Positions 55,803 to 64,000 of a DNA stretch of 64,000 nt are shown here, one piece after another. This DNA is from Novipirellula galeiformis (GTDB taxonomy: Bacteria; Planctomycetota; Planctomycetia; Pirellulales; Pirellulaceae). The stretch covers positions 62,001 to 126,000 of the forward strand of contig NZ_SJPT01000006.1 in NCBI RefSeq assembly GCF_007860095.1, given 5' to 3'. The notes under the pieces are model-generated. The model did not search any database and was not told the origin of the DNA. It saw only the letters and a program-made list of their open reading frames with translations. How positions within the stretch are numbered: the stretch's first letter is position 1; every line of letters starts with the position of its first letter. The translations under genes were made by a program, and so were the position numbers.

Positions 55803-56331
55803 TAACGCGATCCCGCCGCTGAACGTGGGCTGCAAAGAATGATTCGACGCCGGAAGTCAAAATTTCGCTGTCAAAATGACGTCAGGCGTATTGCCAAACA
55901 GTGTCACGTGTTTTGAGCGATTTCAAATGAAAGCGTGAACCTAGGCACAGACTAAGGCAACCTTAGTGAAAGTCAATCGACGATTTCCAATTGCGTGCTA
56001 CCTGAGGAGTAACACCGTACCAAGCGGAACAATCCGTTCGGCCACTTCGCTGCGACGTGCCCCCCCTATTGATCAACTCGGCGCAGTCAGTGAAGTCGCG
56101 TCAGTGAAGTCGCGCCAGTGAAGTCGCGCCAGTGAAGACGCGCCAGTGAAGTCGCGTCAGGGAAGACACGGCCAGTGAACTCGAACGCGATCCCTTGCGG
56201 TAAGCCTAGTGCTAACGGCAAGGGAAAGTCGTGAGGCACGCGGGTAAAGTGATCAATCCAACCGCTAGCGTGTCCCGTTCAGCAAAGCAACGAGCCTCGA
56301 CTCACCGTCATCGCCGAGGCGTTTCTAACGC
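55803..56331. other. Intergenic region with tandem repeat
   Basis: The 529 bp interval contains the seven-copy repeat at 56081-56179 and no gene I can support. Confidence 0.5.
56081..56179 (+). repeat. 14-15 bp tandem repeat, about seven copies
   Basis: gtcgcgccagtgaa-type units repeat seven times with minor changes (gtcgcgtcagtgaa, gacgcgccagtgaa, gtcgcgtcagggaa), ending in a 15 bp variant. Confidence 0.92.
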
Positions 56332-57759
56332 CTACAAGATGGAACCGGGACGGTATTCCGCGAGCTCGGGATGCTTGCTCGTGATCGCGTCGATTTTTGC
56401 AATCACACTTTGCACCTGATTGGTGGCATTGCCGATAAAGAGTTTCGGGTCGCCGATGGCAGCGCGAAGGGCGTCGGCATCCATCGGAATGCGATCATCG
56501 CCCGCCAATCGCTCGATCACATCGTTGTCGTCGCGGCCACTTTCGCGCATCGCAAGCGCTGCGGCAACGGCGTGTTCCTTGATCGCTTCGTGAGCAAGCT
56601 CGCGTCCGACGCCGGCTTTGATCGCAGCAACGAGGATTTTGGTGGTGGCCAGAAACGGCAAATAACGACGCAGTTCACGATCGATCACGGCAGGATAGGC
56701 ACCATAATCAACGAGCACCGTCAGGAAGGTTTCCAATTGTCCATCGATCGCTAGGAAGGCATCTGGGATCGCCACGCGGCGGACCACACTGCAACTGACG
56801 TCGCCCTCGTTCCATTGATCACCAAGCAACCCACCCACCATCGTCAAATAGCCACGTAGGATCACGTTGAATCCATCGATACGCTCGGCCGACCGCGCGT
56901 TCATTTTATGAGGCATCGCGGACGAACCAACTTGCCCCGGTTTGAAGCCTTCGGTGGCCAATTCCGCCCCCGCCATCAAACGCAACGTGCGAGCAAAATT
57001 CGCAGGCCCCGAGGAAAGCTGAGTCAGGGCTGAAATAACGTCAAAGTCCAGCGATCGCGGATAGACTTGTCCCACCGAATCAAAACACGACTCAAAGCCA
57101 AGTTTGGTCGCGATGCGATTGTCAAGTTGGTCTAGCTTGCCAGCGTCCCCTTGGAACAGATCGAGCATGTCTTGCTGAGTGCCCACCGGCCCCTTGATGC
57201 CGCGAAGCGGGTAGCGAGTGAGCAAGTTTTCAATGCGGTCGTAGGCGACCAACAACTCTTCGGCGACGTTGGCAAAACGCTTTCCAACGGTCGTGACTTG
57301 AGCCGGAACGTTGTGGCTGCGACCGGCGATCGCAAGCTCGTTGTACTCCGCCGCTCGTCCCGCCACCAGCGAGAGCGCGGTGACGATGCGATCACGCACG
57401 AGATTTAGTGCGGAGCGAATTTGCAGTTGCTCGACGTTTTCGGTCAAGTCGCGCGACGTCATCCCTTTATGGACATGTTCGTGACCGGCCAATTCATTGA
57501 ACTCTTCGATGCGTGCTTTCACATCGTGCTTGGTGACACGTTCACGCGCATCGATGGCAAACAAATCAACACGATCGATCACCGAGCGATAGGCTTCGAT
57601 GACGCCGTCGGGCACGTTGACACCAAGGTCCTTTTGAGCCTCTAGCACGGCGATCCACAATTCACGCTCTAAGACCACCTTGTTGGCGGGCGACCAGATT
57701 TTCACCATGGCTTCACTCGCATAACGTGAAGCAAGAATATTCGGTAGATCGGTCGACAC
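56332..57759 (-). CDS. purB: Adenylosuccinate lyase
   Basis: This 475-residue fumarase-superfamily lyase cleaves fumarate from adenylosuccinate and SAICAR in purine synthesis. It carries the family signature GSSAMPHKMN (278-287) with the catalytic Ser (279), and the conserved His149 in GRSHNVPAQ. The segment KGMTSRDLTENVEQLQI in the first third is also typical. The start is GTG at 57759, supported by GGAG about 8 bp upstream. It is divergent from the EamA permease. Two members of this superfamily (PurB and argininosuccinate lyase) are similar, but the GSSAMPHK sequence and length point to PurB. Confidence 0.92.
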   Translation of the reverse strand: MSTDLPNILASRYASEAMVKIWSPANKVVLERELWIAVLEAQKDLGVNVPDGVIEAYRSVIDRVDLFAIDARERVTKHDVKARIEEFNELAGHEHVHKGMTSRDLTENVEQLQIRSALNLVRDRIVTALSLVAGRAAEYNELAIAGRSHNVPAQVTTVGKRFANVAEELLVAYDRIENLLTRYPLRGIKGPVGTQQDMLDLFQGDAGKLDQLDNRIATKLGFESCFDSVGQVYPRSLDFDVISALTQLSSGPANFARTLRLMAGAELATEGFKPGQVGSSAMPHKMNARSAERIDGFNVILRGYLTMVGGLLGDQWNEGDVSCSVVRRVAIPDAFLAIDGQLETFLTVLVDYGAYPAVIDRELRRYLPFLATTKILVAAIKAGVGRELAHEAIKEHAVAAALAMRESGRDDNDVIERLAGDDRIPMDADALRAAIGDPKLFIGNATNQVQSVIAKIDAITSKHPELAEYRPGSIL

Positions 57760-57977
57760 GTTGACACTCCAAACAAAGGGGGGAACTCATTCACAAACGA
57801 AGTGCCGGAATATACGCTTTGGATTGGTTTGCGTGAAGCATCGTAGTGTTTCGTCGCCGCAGCCATGGAGCGGTCTCCCCCTTCAAACCGACTCACCGCT
57901 GCGACGCGGCCCGTAAACCCCACTGCGATTTCGGATTCCCAGAACTCGCTCCCCCCATCCGAACCTCTAAAACGAAC

Positions 57978-59051
57978 ATGAACCAAGAATTCACCGCGTC
58001 CGATCGTCGCCGAGCCATCCTCGCGCTCGTCTTGGTCAATGCGATGTGGGGAGCTTCGTTTCCGATCATGAAGGCCTTGAATCTACAGATCGATGGTCAC
58101 TTCGGAGTGACCCAGTGGACCGCCTCGGGCTGGCTTCGCGTCAGTTCGGCGGGGTGGTTGATCGGGATGCGGTTTGGGATGGCCTTTTTGCTCTTGGTCC
58201 TGCTGTTACGAGGCATGCTGGCCCGCGTGCAATGGCCGCATCTACTTGCGGGTGCCGCGATTGGATTCCTGTTTTGTTGCGGTTTGTTGCTGCAAGTCAT
58301 GGGACTCGCCACGATCCCGGCTTCGCGCAGCGGTTTTCTGACAAGCTTGGTGGTGATCATTACGCCGATGATGAACACGCTGGTACGGAAGCGGTTGCCC
58401 CGGCGGTGTGTCATCTTGGGGGCCTTGGTGGCGGTGATTGGAGTCGCCACGTTGACCGGCTTGATTGCGATCGAGAACGGCCAGGTATCCTTGGCCAAGG
58501 ATGCGTTCGCCCAATGGACCCACGGAGATACGCTGACGACCGTGGCCACTTTGTTTTTCAGCGCCCAGATCTTACTGATCGACGTGTTCGGCAAACGTTA
58601 TGAATCAGTATTGTTCACTCCCAGCATGTTTGCCACGACGTCGATTTTCGCGTTCGCGGTTTTTGGCTGCTCGAGTTTCTACGTCCCCGAGGTCGCCAGC
58701 GGAGGGTGGATCGGACTGGCGAGCGAGCCACGTTTCTATTTCCTATTGGCCGTCTTATGCGTCTTTCCGTCGCTGGTTGCTTTTATGTGGATGAACAAAT
58801 ACCAGCCAAGATTGACTGCGGGGCAAGCTGCCGTGATCTACACGCTTGAACCGTTGTTCGCGTCGACCTGGGCGATGTTCTGTCCCGCAATCATCAGTGC
58901 CATGTGCGCAATCCACTACGCCAACGAGTCGTTTAGTATGCCGCTATTAGCCGGCGGATCGCTGGTCATGTTGGCAAACGTGTTAGCGTTGTGGCCGGAA
59001 AGGAAAACCACGACACGCGACATTGTGTTGCAAGCGAAGGGCGAGGAGTGA
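57978..59051 (+). CDS. EamA/DMT-family permease
   Basis: From the ATG at 57978 the 357-residue product has about ten hydrophobic segments and two EamA-like halves. The first begins with AILALVLVNAMWGASFPIMK, the usual N-terminal signature, and contains TIPASRSGFLTSLVVIITPM; the second has QPRLTAGQAAVIYTLEPLFA. Members move metabolites such as amino acids or nucleotides across the inner membrane, but the substrate is unknown. A longer frame from 57846 is unlikely to be translated. It is divergent from purB and convergent with the SLC13 transporter. Confidence 0.85.
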   Translation: MNQEFTASDRRRAILALVLVNAMWGASFPIMKALNLQIDGHFGVTQWTASGWLRVSSAGWLIGMRFGMAFLLLVLLLRGMLARVQWPHLLAGAAIGFLFCCGLLLQVMGLATIPASRSGFLTSLVVIITPMMNTLVRKRLPRRCVILGALVAVIGVATLTGLIAIENGQVSLAKDAFAQWTHGDTLTTVATLFFSAQILLIDVFGKRYESVLFTPSMFATTSIFAFAVFGCSSFYVPEVASGGWIGLASEPRFYFLLAVLCVFPSLVAFMWMNKYQPRLTAGQAAVIYTLEPLFASTWAMFCPAIISAMCAIHYANESFSMPLLAGGSLVMLANVLALWPERKTTTRDIVLQAKGEE

Positions 59052-59173
59052 CCGTCAATGCTCGCTACTGCGACGGTGCGTGACCATTCCTCGCTGACGT
59101 TGATTGTGCGTGCGTTAGACTCGTTTCCTGACGCCAACGACGTCAATGGACACCAGGCCAGTCGGGTCACCGC

Positions 59174-60688
59174 TCAGGGCCTTTGGCCGTCAACGGTTGC
59201 GTCGTCAATGGATTCCATCGCGATGTCCGGCGGTGCGATCGCGGTGCCAATGCCTGACTTAAAATCGACCAGGAAATAACAGCTGACCGAAATCACAACG
59301 ACGCCGATCAAGTTCAGTGCCAAGCCCGCTCTAGCCATCTCGCGAACCGTCAATTGTTCCGAGCCAAAGACGATGGCATTGGGCGGCGTCGCGACCGGCA
59401 ACATGAACGCACAACTTGCCGATAACGCGGCAGGCACCATCAAGACCGCGGCGTCATACCCCGCTCCTTCGGCCACGGCACCTAAGATCGGCATCAACAG
59501 CGTCGTGGTCGCAGTGTTGGAGGTGACTTCGGTTAAAAAGGTCACCGTCAAACAGATCACACCGATCAGCAATAGCGGATGAAGCCCCGAAAGTTGGGCA
59601 AATTGGCCTCCGATCGTTTGGGAAAGTCCCGTCACTTCGGCCGCCTTGGCAATCGCTAACCCGCCTCCGAACAGAATCAAGATGCCCCAAGGGATGTCGC
59701 GAGCGGTTTCCCAATCGAGCAAACGGTCAGCTTGCAATCGCTTCGGACCCGCTGCGGTTTTCGCGGGACGTTCGCTGGTTTTCCCACTGGGAATCAGGAA
59801 CAGGGCGACCACGGCGGCCAAGCCGACCGTCGCGTCATGCGCCATCGGCATGTCTAACCAAAACGACCAACCGCCCATCGGAGCACTACGCGTGATCCAT
59901 AACAATGCGGTCAACGAAATGACACCTAAGACGCGTCGCTGAGCGCTCGTCCATGGCCCCAAATTTTGCAGTTGCATCGTGGAGCCATGCGAAAGCCCCC
60001 GCGTCAACAGCACTCCCGCAGCGACCAGCATGATCAACGCGACCGGGACTCCTATTTTTAGCCAAGAGATAAAATCGACCGAATGAGCATTCTGCTGCTC
60101 GTAAATCGAGACAAAGATTCCGTTAGGGGGCGTACCGATGATGGTCGCAATCCCGCCGATACTTGAGCCATAGGCGACCGCCAACAAGAGCGGCACGTTT
60201 AGTTTCGCATCGTTTTGTTCAGCGAGCACGGCAATCGCCACCGGTAACATGATCAATGCCGTTGCGGTGTTCGAAATCCACATGCTTGAAAAGGCGGTGG
60301 CAACGAGAAACCCAAGCACGATCCGTCGCTGGGATTTCGTCCCCAGCAGATTCATCAACCCATGCGACACGCGGAGATGCGTTTGGGATCGCTCGGCCGC
60401 GCGCGAAATCATAAACCCCGCCATGAACAACAAGACAAACTTGTCGCCATAGGCTTCGGCAAGCTGGCGATGGTCGAGCACACCCGCCATTGGAAAGACC
60501 ACAAACGGCAATAGCGATGTAACCGGAATCGGAATCACCTCGGTGCACCACCATAGGCCGCAAAGCGAGGTGACCGCGGCGGTCACCGCAGCGGCGTGTT
60601 CCAACCCAAACCCGTCCACGCACAACACATAGACGCCACACGCGAGTAGCAATCCGGCGACCGTTAGGAGGCTGCGAAAGTGTGGCAT
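59174..60688 (-). CDS. SLC13/DASS-family sodium-coupled anion transporter
   Basis: From the ATG at 60688 the product is 504 residues with about 12 transmembrane segments. The motifs CTEVIPIPVTSLLPFVVFP (first half) and FLTEVTSNTATTTLLMPILG (second half) are characteristic of divalent anion:sodium symporters, which import dicarboxylates, sulfate or citrate. The motif FSSMWISNTATALIMLPVAI is also present, matching the family's SNT signature. The substrate cannot be read. The frame upstream of 60688 is open to 60937 but lacks transporter features. It is divergent from the GntR gene, 462 bp away. Confidence 0.9.
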   Translation of the reverse strand: MPHFRSLLTVAGLLLACGVYVLCVDGFGLEHAAAVTAAVTSLCGLWWCTEVIPIPVTSLLPFVVFPMAGVLDHRQLAEAYGDKFVLLFMAGFMISRAAERSQTHLRVSHGLMNLLGTKSQRRIVLGFLVATAFSSMWISNTATALIMLPVAIAVLAEQNDAKLNVPLLLAVAYGSSIGGIATIIGTPPNGIFVSIYEQQNAHSVDFISWLKIGVPVALIMLVAAGVLLTRGLSHGSTMQLQNLGPWTSAQRRVLGVISLTALLWITRSAPMGGWSFWLDMPMAHDATVGLAAVVALFLIPSGKTSERPAKTAAGPKRLQADRLLDWETARDIPWGILILFGGGLAIAKAAEVTGLSQTIGGQFAQLSGLHPLLLIGVICLTVTFLTEVTSNTATTTLLMPILGAVAEGAGYDAAVLMVPAALSASCAFMLPVATPPNAIVFGSEQLTVREMARAGLALNLIGVVVISVSCYFLVDFKSGIGTAIAPPDIAMESIDDATVDGQRP

Positions 60689-61150
60689 CACGGAGGAGGT
60701 CCAAACAAAAGGAAACGGAACACATAAGGAAATGGAAACGGTCACCGCTCGGCCCGCGCGGAGGCCGGCAAGCGAGTGTCGTCCGCGTGGACTGAGAAAA
60801 GGCGACAAGAAACGAACTGATTTGCGGCCGAATTCTGCGAGAGCGATAAATCCAAACGACAATGAATCCAAACGCCCCAGTTCCGCTCCAACCGACCGCT
60901 CCAAAGTATAGGGAATTCGGCCGCCGGTCGCTGGCACCTAGGACGCCCTTATTTCTTCGCCCCGCAGGGGAAACGCGATATGCATCGCCGTCGGCTTGGT
61001 ATTTTATGTTGTACTTCGATTCCCCGCAGCAAAGCGCAAGCTTCATTCATTGTTTCCTGACCGAATCACCTCTTCGCAACGTGAAGAAAAGGTTAGAATG
61101 CTAAGCGTCGCAGTGAGAGCTACTTTTCTGTTATTGAATTAGGTTAGAGC
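60689..61150. other. Divergent intergenic region, 462 bp
   Basis: Between the SLC13 transporter and the GntR regulator. I see no gene or clear repeat; the 5' end of the open frame of the transporter is probably non-coding here. Confidence 0.4.
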
Positions 61151-61864
61151 ATGAGGACTGAAACAAACGCACACCGTGCCTACCTGCATCTAAGAAACAA
61201 ATTAATTTCGGGCGATTTTGAACCGGGAACGCGATTGCTCTACGGACCGATCGGCAAAGAGATTGGAGTCAGTGCGACGCCGGTGCGAGAGGCCGCAGGG
61301 CAATTGGCCAACGAGGGACTCGTCGATCTGGTTCCCAACATGGGAGCGATCGTACGCCGGCTCGATCGAAACGCCTTGATCGAAATTTACGAGGTTCGCG
61401 AAGTGATCGAACCGGCCACCGCGGCGATGGCAGCGAAGCGGGCGAGCCCCGAGCAACTCTTGGTGATTGAAGAAGAGTTGCAGCAAATGTTGGAATTGAC
61501 TTCACAGCATGAACAATCTGCGGCCCAATATGCGGGCAAACGAATCAAGGGGCGATTTGACAAGGCGGATTATCGATTTCATATGTCGATCATCGAAGCC
61601 ACTGGCAACCAGGCGCTCGTGCGCACGGCTTCCCAGTCGCAAGTGTTAACACGTGTGTTTGGCATTCGACGGCATCGCCATGATATCGAAGCGATGCAAC
61701 GCACCTGCAAAGACCACCAACGTATTTTTGAAGCGATCCGCACCGGCGATGCCGAGGAAGCATGCCAAGCGGCTGTGGATCATATCCGCAATGGGTTGCA
61801 GGCTTCCTTGCTCGAAATCGATGCGGAGCCCGAAACGGAAGTGAACACGTCCGAGGCAGGCTGA
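61151..61864 (+). CDS. GntR-family (FCD-type) transcriptional regulator
   Basis: The 237-residue product has a winged helix-turn-helix in its first 70 residues (GPIGKEIGVSATPVREAAGQ, then LANEGLVDLVPNMGAIVRRL) and a helical FCD effector-binding domain (about 75-225; YEVREVIEPATAAMAAKRAS). FCD-type GntR regulators repress genes until an organic acid or sugar acid binds. AGG lies upstream of the ATG. It is divergent from the SLC13 transporter and convergent with L-ribulokinase, so either may be its target; that is only a neighbourhood inference. Confidence 0.9.
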   Translation: MRTETNAHRAYLHLRNKLISGDFEPGTRLLYGPIGKEIGVSATPVREAAGQLANEGLVDLVPNMGAIVRRLDRNALIEIYEVREVIEPATAAMAAKRASPEQLLVIEEELQQMLELTSQHEQSAAQYAGKRIKGRFDKADYRFHMSIIEATGNQALVRTASQSQVLTRVFGIRRHRHDIEAMQRTCKDHQRIFEAIRTGDAEEACQAAVDHIRNGLQASLLEIDAEPETEVNTSEAG

Positions 61865-61982
61865 GGCTGGACATTTCACAACCCCAAAGAGTTAGCAGTA
61901 TTGCATCGACGCAACACGCTCCGCCGCACCCAAGTGCAACGTTCACGCAGGACACACTCACGCTAATCGACGCAAGCTCGCA

Positions 61983-63599
61983 CTAATCAAGGCAAGTGCC
62001 GTTGGCGAACCGTTTGGCAAGTTGCCGGTATTGGGCGTACAACGAATCGTATGCCTGAGTGCGTTGGAGACGAGGCCGGACGATGTCTTGGCTCCCCTTG
62101 GCGACGCTCGCCATCGCGCCGGCCGCTTCGCGGATCGATTGGAATCCGCTCGCTTCGGGGCCTGCCGCGATCATGCCCAATACCGCTGCCCCCACGGCCG
62201 GACCTTGCGTGGATGGATGAATTTCAATCTCGCTGCCAAGCACATCAGCATAGACTTCGACGAAGGCGCGGTTGTGATGCGGCAGCCCGCCGGTCGCCAC
62301 GAGTCGTTCGATCGGCACGCCGCCATCGCGAAGCAGTTCGACAATCCAACGCAGCCCAAATGCCGAGCCTTCCATCAACGCCAAGTACATGTGTTCCGGA
62401 CCGTGCTCGAGCCCTAGCCCAGTGAAGGCGCCACGCAGACTCCCGTCCATCAATGGCGTACGGCAACCGTTCATCCAATCCAAACACATCACGCCTTGAG
62501 CCCCTGGGGGCAAGCGAAGTGCAGCTTCGGCAAGCGAATCGAAGGAATCGAGTCCAAGCAAACGGCGCAGCCATGCAAACGCATCCCCGACCGCGGCTTG
62601 GCCCGTTTCGTATCCAAACATGCCTGGCAAAATGCCCCCCTCGACCACCCCCGCGATGCCGGGGATCTCCGCGGCGACGTTTGCGTTTAGCATGTGACAA
62701 CTACTCGTGCCCAGCACCATCACCAGCGTTCCTGGTTCGGCAGCCCCGACGCCGGGAACGGCCGCGTGAGCATCGATGATGGCGGCCGAAACGGGAGTGC
62801 CCGCACGAAGTCCGAAGCGCGTTGCCATCGCTTGAGTTAAACCACCAGCCACCTCACCGGGCGACCGCATCACCCCAGGCAATCGGCTGCGCACGGCTGC
62901 GGCCAATTGAGGATGGACGGCCGAGAAAAAGGCGTCCGACGGGTATCCGTCGCTGGCCGACCACATCGCTTTGTAGCCAGCTTGGCAAGTCGAGCGAGTC
63001 AGCGACTCCGCCGGACCGCCGACCAATTGCCAAACCAACCAATCGCCCGCCTCGAGCCAGACATCGGCTGCGGCGGCGACATCGGGAGCCTGCTCAATCG
63101 TTTCGAGCATTTTAGGAAAGAACCATTCCAAGCCGATCGTCCCACCATACCGCTGTAAGAACGCCTCGTCACGCTCGCGAGCCACGGCGTTCATCCGTTC
63201 GGTTTGCTCCAGGGCACCGTGATGTTTCCAAAGTTTCGGCCACGCCAAGGGAGTTGATTTCAATGAATCTAATTGGCATAGCGGCGTGCCATCCGATCGT
63301 GTCGGCAGCATCGTACAACTGGTGAAGTCGACACCGATTCCCACAATCCTGTCGCCCGTGACCGCCGCCTCGACCATCGCGGCACACGTTGCCGACGCAG
63401 CCGAATCGAGCCAATCCCCAGGCGATTGCAACGCGTAACGAGCCGGCAAGAGGGTATCCCCCCCAGGAAGTGTCTCGGTGATTTGCCCGTTCGCATATTC
63501 GCTCGACGCCAACCCGAGTTGATGCCCCGCAGCATCGATTAAGATCGCGCGGACCGATTCGGTGCCAAAGTCGAGGCCCAGTGAAACGGGGTGGTTCAT
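61983..63599 (-). CDS. araB: L-ribulokinase
   Basis: The 538-residue FGGY kinase starts with GLDFGTESVRA (8-18) and has GIGVDFTSCTMLPTRSDGTP, both typical of ribulokinases. GTSSCHMLNA and the downstream GGLPHHNRAFVEVYADVLG complete the ATP-binding part. It phosphorylates L-ribulose (and often D-ribulose) to the 5-phosphate, a step of arabinose use. No araA or araD is visible in the window. GGAG lies about 9 bp before the ATG at 63599. The name araB is used by analogy; a D-ribulokinase assignment would also be possible. Confidence 0.85.
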   Translation of the reverse strand: MNHPVSLGLDFGTESVRAILIDAAGHQLGLASSEYANGQITETLPGGDTLLPARYALQSPGDWLDSAASATCAAMVEAAVTGDRIVGIGVDFTSCTMLPTRSDGTPLCQLDSLKSTPLAWPKLWKHHGALEQTERMNAVARERDEAFLQRYGGTIGLEWFFPKMLETIEQAPDVAAAADVWLEAGDWLVWQLVGGPAESLTRSTCQAGYKAMWSASDGYPSDAFFSAVHPQLAAAVRSRLPGVMRSPGEVAGGLTQAMATRFGLRAGTPVSAAIIDAHAAVPGVGAAEPGTLVMVLGTSSCHMLNANVAAEIPGIAGVVEGGILPGMFGYETGQAAVGDAFAWLRRLLGLDSFDSLAEAALRLPPGAQGVMCLDWMNGCRTPLMDGSLRGAFTGLGLEHGPEHMYLALMEGSAFGLRWIVELLRDGGVPIERLVATGGLPHHNRAFVEVYADVLGSEIEIHPSTQGPAVGAAVLGMIAAGPEASGFQSIREAAGAMASVAKGSQDIVRPRLQRTQAYDSLYAQYRQLAKRFANGTCLD

Positions 63600-63771
63600 C
63601 GTTGTCGCTCCGTTAACGTTGCAATTGTGGGACGCGGTTCACGCCGGTGAAGGGGGCAGGGGTTCAAGCGGCGGGTTCACCCCGCAGTGCCAAATTCTAC
63701 CGCACCGTTTGGCGATGGCCGAGTCCCGTCCCAAAGTAACTTTTGTAAAACATGGCAACCGCGTTCGGCCA

Positions 63772-64000
63772 CTACAGCCCGTCGAGTGCGACGCCGCCGG
63801 TATGATGCGCCAATTGGATCAAATCATCATTCTTCTCTTCGACCACAAAGACATGCAGGATGATCCCTTTAAGCTCATCCGGGCGGACGTTAATGCCGTG
63901 GTCACCATCGGTCACAATGATCAATTCGGGTTGCTCCGACTCTTGGTCATTGACCAAGTTCTTGATCCGCTTGATTCCTTCACGCAGCGCCAAGTTGATG
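63772..64000 (-). CDS. C-terminal fragment of a protein with a VWA-like segment
   Basis: The gene's upstream part lies beyond the right edge; the visible C-terminal part (about 75 residues) includes ELIIVTDGDHGINVRPDELK followed by LHVFVVEEKNDDLIQLAHHT. The TDGDHG stretch resembles the second metal-binding strand of von Willebrand factor A domains. I cannot name the protein. It is on the minus strand, upstream of L-ribulokinase by 172 bp, so they may share a transcript. Confidence 0.55.
   Translation of the reverse strand, partial: INLALREGIKRIKNLVNDQESEQPELIIVTDGDHGINVRPDELKGIILHVFVVEEKNDDLIQLAHHTGGVALDGL

Noticed and set aside
56081-56179. Possible CRISPR array or coding repeat
   Set aside because: Units of about 14 bp are contiguous, have no spacers and are out of frame with any gene.

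Overview
The window looks like chromosomal DNA of a planctomycete, most likely Pirellulaceae (Rhodopirellula-like). The signs are moderately high G+C, a secreted PVC-type dehydrogenase/HEAT/cytochrome c fusion, an SHD1-domain secreted protein, a DUF1598-like secreted protein, a primary sigma factor with an acidic N-terminus, scattered single genes rather than long operons, and many palindromic intergenic repeats. I see no phage, plasmid, insertion sequence, CRISPR array or resistance island.

Layout. Positions 1-16500: edge fragment, small helical protein, dehydrogenase/HEAT/cytochrome c protein, small membrane protein, acyl-CoA dehydrogenase family protein, glnE, the primary sigma factor, a two-gene glycosyltransferase operon, a secreted protein and a PIG-L deacetylase. 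Positions 16700-25000: a TPR protein ending in two RNA polymerase alpha-CTD-like domains, tRNA-Thr(CGT) just upstream of it, a GNAT protein, 5-formyltetrahydrofolate cyclo-ligase, rhamnulokinase, a 1.4 kb gene-poor stretch, and a SelA-like protein lacking the PLP lysine. Positions 25200-34900: alaS, divergent queE/queF (queuosine pathway), a sugar isomerase, rtcB, a secreted M20 amidohydrolase and a small secreted protein. Positions 35000-43500: DUF1598-like protein, an FHA-GAF-sigma54 activator, an acyltransferase, and a lipoprotein/SHD1 pair. Positions 43700-51200: an M20 hydrolase, a cysteine hydrolase, an AraC regulator, a DHDPS-like protein, an old-yellow-enzyme homologue and a Gfo/Idh/MocA oxidoreductase, which may form a loose catabolic neighbourhood. 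Positions 51250-64000: mfd, a fatty acid desaturase, purB, an EamA permease, an SLC13 transporter, a GntR regulator, L-ribulokinase and an edge fragment with a VWA-like segment.

Most genes are housekeeping or metabolic. The observations most worth following are the TPR-(alpha-CTD)2 protein, two enzymes with eroded active sites (the SelA-like protein and the N-terminal half of GlnE), and at least two families of palindromic repeats in the intergenic DNA. All assignments come from reading the sequence; no database search was run.
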